Source of the DNA: Mycolicibacterium komossense
GTDB lineage: Bacteria > Actinomycetota > Actinomycetes > Mycobacteriales > Mycobacteriaceae
DNA: 64,000 nucleotides
NCBI RefSeq assembly: GCF_025822605.1
Contig: NZ_JACKTY010000037.1
Location: 1-64,000, forward strand
Direction: 5' to 3'
Shown here: piece by piece, positions 57,957 to 64,000 of the stretch
Position numbering within the stretch: the stretch's first letter is position 1
How the letters are laid out: each line of letters opens with the position of its first letter
Program-made: the position numbers and the translations under genes
The notes under the pieces: model-generated
Seen by the model: only the letters and a program-made list of their open reading frames with translations
What the model was told of the DNA's origin: nothing
Database searches by the model: none

Positions 57957-58976
57957 CTAGGTGGCACTACGTTCGTCAGAGCCCATCGCGTCGAGGACTG
58001 CGACCTTGGTGTCGACAGAGCCGGACAGGTCGCGCTCGTCGATGCCGTCACGCAGCAGCTGTCGAAGCGCGGTTTGGTCGTACGGTGCGGGCTGGGTCGA
58101 GTCGATGAAGCGCTGGACCAACTCGACGAACCGGTCCGGGTCGTCGTGGAACGGGAAATGGCCGGAATGTTCGAAGATTTCCAGCTGGGATCCTGGCATG
58201 GCGGCATGCGCCATATGGGCGTGTTCGACGGGGATAACGACGTCCTGGCGTCCCCAGATGAGTTGCACGGGAACAGATTCGGTCAAATAACATCGATCGA
58301 GCATCGTCACCACTTGGCCGCGCCAGTCCACCACCGCGCGCAACGTGCGCGTGAAGGCCGACGACGCGGTCGGCTCCGGCAGGTCCCGCAGAATCCTCAG
58401 CACATCGGGTAGGTCCCGCCCGACCGCGGTCCGGCCGAGCATCGCACCCGCCACCTGACCGGCGACCTGCAACGTCGGCAGCACAAACGGCAGCCGCAGC
58501 AGCGCGAGCGCTTCACCGCCCATCGGCAGTGACGCGACGCGCAAGGCGATGTTGACATCCTTGGTGACCCCGCCGGCACCGACCAGAATGAGACGCTCCA
58601 CCAACTGGGGGAACTGGTAGGCGAATTGCATCGCCACGCCGCCGCCGAGTGAATGGCCGACCACCGTGGCTCGCTCGATATCGAGGACGCTCATCAGGTC
58701 CCGCATACCGTTGGCGTAGGCAGCGACGGAGTAGTCGGCCCGCGGCTTATCGGACTGGCCGTGACCCAGCAGATCGGGCGCGATCACCGTGAATCGCTGC
58801 GCGAGTTTCGAGTGGACTGTGCTCCACGTGGTGGAGTTGTCGCCAATGCCGTGAATCAGCAACAGGACTGGGCCGGACCCGGCGATCCGGAACGCGCGCC
58901 GGTAGCCATGGATAGTCCGAAACTCCAGTGCTGGGGTCAGCTCCCGCACTGGTTGCAGATTCGGCTTCCGGACCAT
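57957..58976 (-). CDS. Alpha/beta hydrolase (Rv2715-like)
   Basis: 339 aa. The oxyanion-hole HGIGDNSTTW, the conserved LLGHGQSDKP, nucleophile elbow VVGHSLGGGVAMQ (Ser), catalytic Asp in IWGRQDVVIP and His in FEHSGHFPFHDDP make a complete active site. The family covers C-C and ester hydrolases, and the substrate is unknown. The ATG at 58976 fits the family length of Rv2715; longer frames overlap the PAC2 gene. Probably in an operon with the PAC2 gene, 61 bp downstream of it. Confidence 0.88.
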   Translation of the reverse strand: MVRKPNLQPVRELTPALEFRTIHGYRRAFRIAGSGPVLLLIHGIGDNSTTWSTVHSKLAQRFTVIAPDLLGHGQSDKPRADYSVAAYANGMRDLMSVLDIERATVVGHSLGGGVAMQFAYQFPQLVERLILVGAGGVTKDVNIALRVASLPMGGEALALLRLPFVLPTLQVAGQVAGAMLGRTAVGRDLPDVLRILRDLPEPTASSAFTRTLRAVVDWRGQVVTMLDRCYLTESVPVQLIWGRQDVVIPVEHAHMAHAAMPGSQLEIFEHSGHFPFHDDPDRFVELVQRFIDSTQPAPYDQTALRQLLRDGIDERDLSGSVDTKVAVLDAMGSDERSAT

Positions 58977-59037
58977 CAGCTGATCACCTGCAGTACCGAT
59001 GTCATATCGTCCAACCTCGTTGTCGGGCCAGCCGGCG

Positions 59038-60048
59038 TCAGATGTTGCCGTTGTCGTCGCGGAACGGATCCTTGAACTTTTCGTCTGCCTGCTGGGCGAG
59101 GAAGCGTTCGAATTCCGCACCGAGCTCGTCGCCGCTGGGGAGTTCCTCGTCATGGGCCAGCAACGAACGGTTTTCCTGTGCGGCAACGAATGCATCGTAC
59201 TGTCGCTCCAGCGCGGTCACCACCTGAGCGACCTCTGGACTGGCCGCTACCTGTTCGTCGATCTTGGTGTGGACATCCGCGGCCGCCTCGGTCAGCGCCG
59301 TCATCGGCAAATCGAGTGAGCTGATTTTGGCGACCTGTTCGAGCAACGCGTGCGCCGCGGCCGGATAGTCCGTCTGGGCCAGGTAGTGCGGCACGTGCAC
59401 GGTGAACCCGACGACCTCGTGCCCGTGCTGGGCCATCCGGTACTCCAGGAGGTTCGACACGCTGCCCGGCACCTGCACTTCGCCCACCCAGGGCGTGTGA
59501 TCGTCGATCAGATCGCGGTTGTTGGCGTGGGCGGTCAAGGTCACCGGCCGGGTGTGCGGCACGGCCATCGGAATGGAGCCGAGACCGATCGTCTGCCGGA
59601 CACCGAGACGCTCGGCCAGCAGCCGCACCGCGGTGATGAAGCGTTCCCATTTGAGGTCCGGTTCCATCCCTGCGAGCAGCAGAAACGGCGTCCCGACCGT
59701 GTCGTGCAGCGCGAACAGCGAAAGTTCGGGGTCGTCATAGTGTGTGAAGTGATCGGTCTTGAACGTCATCAACGGCCGCCTGGACCGGTAGTCGAGCAGC
59801 TCGTCGATGGCGAACGACGCCACCAGTTCCGTGTCGAGCGCGTCCTTGAGATGATCGGCGGCCAACTTGATGGCGTGGCCGGCGTCGGAAAAACCTTCCA
59901 GTGCGTGCAGCATCACCGGGCCGCGGCCGTCTTCCGACGACAGCTGCGGCGCCGGAAACTCGAGCTCGTACATGCCGGTCTGTTCTGGCTGGTACCGCGG
60001 ATGGGGGTCCGGCGTCGGAGCTGGTTCTGGGCCTGTCTGGCTGGCCAT
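59038..60048 (-). CDS. PAC2 family protein (Rv2714-like)
   Basis: 336 aa. After a Pro-rich N terminus the core reads MLHALEGFSDAGHAIKLAADHL, LMTFKTDHFTHYDDPELSLF, PFLLLAGMEPDLKWERF and a helical region ending in FAQQADEKFKDPF-type sequence. PAC2 is related to the eukaryotic proteasome-assembly chaperone fold; in actinobacteria its role is uncertain. The ATG at 60048 is decided by a GGAGG ribosome site (60058-60063); an ATG at 60099 would be longer. First gene of a two-gene operon with the hydrolase. Confidence 0.85.
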   Translation of the reverse strand: MASQTGPEPAPTPDPHPRYQPEQTGMYELEFPAPQLSSEDGRGPVMLHALEGFSDAGHAIKLAADHLKDALDTELVASFAIDELLDYRSRRPLMTFKTDHFTHYDDPELSLFALHDTVGTPFLLLAGMEPDLKWERFITAVRLLAERLGVRQTIGLGSIPMAVPHTRPVTLTAHANNRDLIDDHTPWVGEVQVPGSVSNLLEYRMAQHGHEVVGFTVHVPHYLAQTDYPAAAHALLEQVAKISSLDLPMTALTEAAADVHTKIDEQVAASPEVAQVVTALERQYDAFVAAQENRSLLAHDEELPSGDELGAEFERFLAQQADEKFKDPFRDDNGNI

Positions 60049-60243
60049 CTGGTGTCGCCTCCTCGCCACGGCACGTGACATATCCGTCTGACGGTTCATC
60101 TGCCGTGACCTCTAGTGTCCCTCAGATCGTCGCGGGCCCCGTGGCGGACCCGCCCGACCTCTTGTCTTTCCTGCCAACGCGCTGTCTGGGAGCTGACATT
60201 CCATCACAGCGGCGTGCAGCCTCATCCGGCATGATCGACCTTC

Positions 60244-61038
60244 ATGCGCATCTGGCTGGCCACCCCTGCGGCCGTTGTACTGTTGGCCGGTTGCGCCGGT
60301 CACAGTGCTTCGGCGCCCACAGTCGCCAAGATTCCGCTGGATACGCGGAGCGACGCGACGGGCCTGGTCGCGGTCAAAGCAGCTGAGATTGGCCCCGATC
60401 CGCGGGTCGGCGCGCTGTTCCTCGGCGCCGGATCCCAGCACACCTGTACGGGGTCGGTCTTGCAGTCTTCGACCGGTGACCTGGTACTGACCGCCGCGCA
60501 CTGCCTCGCCGATGGGGTTCCCGCCACTTTCGTGCCTGCGTTCGTGAACGAGGCGGCCGCCGACGACGTCTGGAAGGTCGACACGGTCTACCTGGATCCA
60601 CGCTGGGTCGCCACCCAGGACCCACTCGCCGATTACGCAATCGTTCGGGTCAGCCGCGACGGGGGCGGGTCGATCGAGGCGCAGACGGGCTCGGCGCTGA
60701 AGCTGGGCACCGCGCCCTCGGCGGGCACCCCGGTGACCATCACTGGCTATCCGCTCGGTGACGGTGGTGGGCCGTTGACCTGCCAGGCCGATACCGAACA
60801 GTCGCCGCAGGGCTACCCGAGGCTGAAATGCGGGGGGTTGGTGGACGGCACCAGTGGTGCGCCGTGGATCAACGGGGCGACGGCCACGGGTGTGATCGGT
60901 GGTCTCGACGGCGGCGGATGCGACGAAAACATCTCGTACTCGGCGCCTTTCGACGCCGACACCGCCAAACTGCTGGCGCGGGCGGAGGCCGGCGGCCCCG
61001 GTGACGCGGCGCCGAACACGTTCGATTCGGACTGCTGA
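60244..61038 (+). CDS. Trypsin-like serine protease lipoprotein
   Basis: 264 aa secreted or lipid-anchored protease. The signal sequence MRIWLATPAAVVLLAGCAG has a lipobox ending LAGC (Cys about residue 17). The catalytic triad is readable: His in LTAAHCLADG, Asp in DPLADYAIVRV and Ser in DGTSGAPWI. It is chymotrypsin-like and lacks the PDZ domain of HtrA proteins. Substrate unknown. It is divergent from the PAC2 operon across 195 bp that hold no other gene and is 12 bp from the convergent sthA end. Confidence 0.83.
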   Translation: MRIWLATPAAVVLLAGCAGHSASAPTVAKIPLDTRSDATGLVAVKAAEIGPDPRVGALFLGAGSQHTCTGSVLQSSTGDLVLTAAHCLADGVPATFVPAFVNEAAADDVWKVDTVYLDPRWVATQDPLADYAIVRVSRDGGGSIEAQTGSALKLGTAPSAGTPVTITGYPLGDGGGPLTCQADTEQSPQGYPRLKCGGLVDGTSGAPWINGATATGVIGGLDGGGCDENISYSAPFDADTAKLLARAEAGGPGDAAPNTFDSDC

Positions 61039-61050
61039 CCGGACAGCCGG

Positions 61051-62466
61051 CTAGACCCGGAACTGGCTCAGTGCGCGCAACTTGTTCATCACGTCGAGCG
61101 CGGCGACCTTGTAGGCCTCCGAGAACGTCGGGTAGTTGATCACGGCGTCGACGAGGTACTCGATGGTGCCCCCGCAGCCCATCACAGCCTGACCGATGTG
61201 CACCAGTTCCGTGGCGGCGGTGCCGAAAATATGGACCCCGAGGATCTTCAGATCATCGGTGGAGACCAGCAGCTTGAGCATGCCGTAGGAGTCGCCGGCG
61301 ATCTGACCGCGCGCGAGTTCCCGGTACCGAGACACCCCGACCTCATACGGGACGGAATCCTTGGTCAGCTCGACCTCGGTGGCGCCGACATAGGACACCT
61401 CGGGAATCGAGTAGATGCCGATGGGCTGCAGCTCCGTCATGCCTTTACAGGGCTCGCCGAAGGCGTGATAGGCGGCGAGGCGCCCCTGGTCCATCGACGT
61501 CGCGGCGAGGGCGGGAAAGCCGATGACATCGCCGACCGCGTAGATGTGGTCGACCTTGGTCTGGTATTGGTCGTCGACGAAGATCCGGCCGCGGCTGTCG
61601 GCCTCAAGTCCGGCATTGGCCAGGTCGAGGTGATCGGTCTGGCCCTGACGGCCCGCGGAGTACATCACGGTCTCGGCGGGGATCTGCTTCCCACTGGCCA
61701 AGGTGGTGACCGTGCCGGCGGCGCCGATGTCGACGGCGGTGACTTCCTCGCCGAACCGGAAAGTGACCGCGAGGTCTCGCAGATGGAACCGCAGCGCCTC
61801 GACGATCTCCGGATCGCAGAAGTCGAGCATGGTGTCGCGTTTCTCGACGACGGTCACCTTGGTGCCCAGTGCGGCGAACATCGAGGCGTATTCGATACCG
61901 ATGACACCGGCGCCGACGACGACCATCGAGGAGGGGATGTTCTTGAGGTCCAATATCCCGTCGGAGTCCAGTACCCGGTTCTCGTCGAACTCGATCCCTG
62001 CCGGCCGGGCAGGTTTGGTTCCGGTCGCGATGACAATGAACCTGCCGCTGACCGTGACGGTTTCGGATCGGCCCGGCTCTTCGATGGCGATCGTGTGCTC
62101 GTCGACGAAGCGGGCATGTCCGACATAGAGCTCGACCCGGTTGCGCATCAGCTGCGAGCGCACGACGTCGACTTCCTTACCGATCACGTGCTGGGTGCGG
62201 GCGAGTAGGTCGGCGGGGGTGATCTTCTCCTTGACGCGGTAACTTGCGCCGTACAGCTCCCGCTGGCTCATCCCGGTCAGGTAGACGACGGCCTCGCGCA
62301 GTGTCTTCGAAGGGATGGTTCCGGTGTTGACGCAGACGCCGCCGAGCATTCGGCCCCGTTCGATCACCGCCACCGATTTGCCGAGCTTGGCGGCCGCGAT
62401 GGCGGCCTTCTGACCACCCGGCCCCGAACCGATGACGACGAGGTCATACTCCTCTACCGAACCCAT
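61051..62466 (-). CDS. sthA: Soluble pyridine nucleotide transhydrogenase
   Basis: 471 aa flavoprotein that transfers hydride between NADPH and NAD+. The FAD motif is LVVIGSGPGGQKAAIAAAK, followed by the altered redox loop GGVCVNTGTIPSKT with only one Cys, which distinguishes transhydrogenase from lipoamide dehydrogenase, the second nucleotide motif MVVVGAGVIGIEYASMFA, and the dimerisation domain with YSIPEVSYVG. The ATG at 62466 was chosen because it gives the family N terminus; longer frames upstream have no homology. Rv2713 equivalent. Confidence 0.93.
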   Translation of the reverse strand: MGSVEEYDLVVIGSGPGGQKAAIAAAKLGKSVAVIERGRMLGGVCVNTGTIPSKTLREAVVYLTGMSQRELYGASYRVKEKITPADLLARTQHVIGKEVDVVRSQLMRNRVELYVGHARFVDEHTIAIEEPGRSETVTVSGRFIVIATGTKPARPAGIEFDENRVLDSDGILDLKNIPSSMVVVGAGVIGIEYASMFAALGTKVTVVEKRDTMLDFCDPEIVEALRFHLRDLAVTFRFGEEVTAVDIGAAGTVTTLASGKQIPAETVMYSAGRQGQTDHLDLANAGLEADSRGRIFVDDQYQTKVDHIYAVGDVIGFPALAATSMDQGRLAAYHAFGEPCKGMTELQPIGIYSIPEVSYVGATEVELTKDSVPYEVGVSRYRELARGQIAGDSYGMLKLLVSTDDLKILGVHIFGTAATELVHIGQAVMGCGGTIEYLVDAVINYPTFSEAYKVAALDVMNKLRALSQFRV

Positions 62467-62635
62467 GAGATAGGTGTCTACGCCGGTTCCGGGAACATCG
62501 CATGTTGACGAGGTCACGACCACGTGAACAAGGCATCCTCCGAGGGCGATGCACAGTCGGCGCTTCATCCACAGCTGCCGCTGATGGCCCGCTGCAGCGG
62601 TTCCCCGTGACGGTACCGATTGTCACCGTTCGGGC

Positions 62636-63694
62636 ATGACACGTCACTATCGCGAATTCAGTACCAACCGTCCCGGCGCCCTGATCGCCGCAATACCCGC
62701 CGTTTTGGGCTTCACACCGGAGCAGTCTCTGGTCCTGGTGTCGATCGAAAGTGGAGGACTGGGCGCGGTGCTGCGCGTCGACCTTTCTCCCACCTTGGTG
62801 GAGGGCCTGCACGAGTTGATCGAGGTGATCGATGCCGAGCAACCCGACGCGGTCGTCGCGGTGATCGTCGATGACAAGGGCGCCGCCTGCCCGATGTGCA
62901 ATGAGGAGCATCGAGCGTTGTGCGATGCCCTGATCGAGGCGCTCAGCGGCAGCGGCATCGAACTGTGGGCTGCGCACGTCGTCGATCACATCGGCCTCGG
63001 TGGTACGTGGCACTGCGTCGACGGCTGCGGATCGCGCGGCGCGGTCGACGATCCGAAGGCTTCCCCGCTGGCGGCGGCCGCGGTCTTGGACGGACGCCGG
63101 CTCTACGCCACCCGCTCCGACCTCCAGGCGGTCATCGCCGCCGACCACACGGCGGCCCCGTCGGCGCTGACGGACGCGATCGCTGCCCGGCAGGGAGACG
63201 ACGAGAGACGCCGCTGGGAGGACTCCGCCGGTGCCGCGCGCCGCGACGTAGAGGCGGCCCTGGCCGCCGTGAAGCGGGTGGCCGGCGGCGCCCTACTGGC
63301 TGAGGCCGAGATCGTTGCTCTGGGCAGCGCGCTGGCCGATGCTCAGGTGCGAGACACCATGTACGCCGTGGCGGTCGGGGAGAGCGCCGGCGCCGCGGAA
63401 TCGTTGTGGGCGACGCTGGCGCGCAGATTGCCAGCGCCCTGGAGGGTCGAGCCGCTCGTCCTGCTGGCGTTCAGCGCGTATGCCCGCGGCGACGGCCCAC
63501 TGGCCGGGGTGTCGCTGGAGGAAGCGCTGCGTTGCGCACCGAAACACCGAATGGCACGCATGCTCGACGACGCCCTGCATTCGGCGATGCGTCCGGAACA
63601 GATCCGCGAACTTGCCCGCACCGGGTACCGGCGCGCGGCAGAACTCGGGGTCCAACTTCCGCCACGGCAGTCGTTCGACCAGCGTGCGGTGTAG
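62636..63694 (+). CDS. DUF4192 protein (Rv2712c-like)
   Basis: 352 aa. The opening STNRPGALIAAIPAVLGFTPEQSLVLVSIESG is the typical DUF4192 start. The middle part has CPMCNEEHRAL with two cysteines, and VDGCGSRG follows. The C-terminal half is Ala/Arg-rich helical, containing LLAFSAYARGDGPLAGVSLEEALRCAP. The function is unknown; the gene is conserved next to sthA/ideR in mycobacteria. Confidence 0.85.
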   Translation: MTRHYREFSTNRPGALIAAIPAVLGFTPEQSLVLVSIESGGLGAVLRVDLSPTLVEGLHELIEVIDAEQPDAVVAVIVDDKGAACPMCNEEHRALCDALIEALSGSGIELWAAHVVDHIGLGGTWHCVDGCGSRGAVDDPKASPLAAAAVLDGRRLYATRSDLQAVIAADHTAAPSALTDAIAARQGDDERRRWEDSAGAARRDVEAALAAVKRVAGGALLAEAEIVALGSALADAQVRDTMYAVAVGESAGAAESLWATLARRLPAPWRVEPLVLLAFSAYARGDGPLAGVSLEEALRCAPKHRMARMLDDALHSAMRPEQIRELARTGYRRAAELGVQLPPRQSFDQRAV

Positions 63695-63712
63695 CAGGAT
63701 AGTTCGACTCGA

Positions 63713-64000
63713 CTAGACCTTCTCGACCTTGACGGCGTGCGCCATCTCATGCGGCAGCTCGACGTTCTCGTGACCGGGGATGACGATGATGACCCCGCCC
63801 AGCGGGCTCATCTCGACGGTCACCCTCGCGTTGGGCACCACGCCGGCGTCCTTCAGACGACCGATCAGCGCGGTATCGCCCTGGACGTGCTCGGTCAGCT
63901 GGCGGACCACCACGGCGACGGGCGACCCGGCCGGAAGTTCAGTCAGTCGAACAAGACCCGTCTCCTCGAGTCCGCTGGTAGTACCGAAGCCGAGCTCGGA
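63713..64000 (-). CDS. ideR: Iron-dependent repressor IdeR, C-terminal part
   Basis: Last 95 codons of ideR; the start lies beyond the window. The visible part is the end of the metal-binding/dimerisation region and the SH3-like third domain: LVRLTELPAGSPVAVVVRQLTEHVQ, LIGRLKDAGVVPNARVTVE and the end HEMAHAVKVEKV, a near match to Rv2711. IdeR binds Fe2+ and represses siderophore genes while activating iron storage genes. Convergent with the DUF4192 gene, 18 bp apart. Confidence 0.93.
   Translation of the reverse strand, partial: SELGFGTTSGLEETGLVRLTELPAGSPVAVVVRQLTEHVQGDTALIGRLKDAGVVPNARVTVEMSPLGGVIIVIPGHENVELPHEMAHAVKVEKV

Overview
The window is GC-rich actinobacterial DNA and almost certainly comes from a non-tuberculous mycobacterium of the Mycolicibacterium type. 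The evidence is gene order. Read left to right it follows the Mycobacterium tuberculosis block dapB (Rv2773c) to ideR (Rv2711): dapB, thyA-dfrA, thyX-dapA-rnj, ftsK, argA/pgsA3, clgR-35kd_ag, ephG, recA-recX, miaB, miaA-dapF-hflX, fadE20, lexA, nrdR, sthA, ideR. Differences from M. tuberculosis are an intein-free recA, no PE/PPE genes, a gluABCD operon beside miaB, and several inserted accessory genes. These comparisons are from memory of family members and locus order; no search was run.

Layout. 1-5.5 kb: P-loop kinase, dapB with two small downstream genes, an FAD oxidoreductase, a membrane protein, and a CitE-like lyase with a dienelactone hydrolase. 6.3-8.8 kb: thyA-dfrA and a YcaQ-like winged-helix gene. 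8.8-12.8 kb: accessory permease/aminopeptidase operon with a divergent GntR regulator, then a gene-poor stretch. 12.8-16.3 kb: thyX, dapA, rnj. 16.3-19.4 kb: P450/TetR divergent pair and an SDR/monooxygenase operon. 19.6-24.8 kb: ftsK, an inserted DUF559 gene bracketed by palindromic repeats, argA, pgsA, cinA. 24.9-27.9 kb: clgR, pspA-like 35-kDa antigen, PspM-like gene, ephG. 27.9-31.8 kb: glycosyltransferase, DUF3046, recA-recX, an F420 oxidoreductase. 31.8-35.5 kb: a GH63-like glucosidase and a 2-hydroxyacid dehydrogenase. 35.6-38.8 kb: gluABCD. 38.9-47.5 kb: miaB, a DUF349 protein, a DMT transporter, miaA, dapF, hflX. 47.5-51.5 kb: inserted block of a carboxyethylornithine-synthase-like gene with a coupled 52-aa gene, a 43-aa basic protein, and bisC. 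51.7-64 kb: fadE20, LGFP protein, lexA, LysM gene, nrdR, PhzF, hydrolase, PAC2, serine protease, sthA, DUF4192, ideR (cut by the window end).

How the genes work together. DapA, DapB and DapF supply meso-diaminopimelate and lysine. ThyA, DfrA and ThyX supply dTMP and recycle folate. RecA, RecX, LexA and the LysM protein form a DNA-damage module, with SOS boxes and PafBC-type promoters readable upstream of recA and the LysM gene. ClgR, the 35-kDa antigen and the PspM-like gene form the mycobacterial phage-shock/envelope-stress unit behind an ECF-sigma promoter. MiaA and MiaB modify A37 of tRNA.

Many genes have a TANNNT -10 hexamer 6-8 nt before the start codon, the signature of leaderless transcripts, and I used this to choose starts. 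The most unusual items are the repeat-bracketed DUF559 gene between ftsK and argA, and the 52-aa ORF translationally coupled to the carboxyethylornithine-synthase-like gene.
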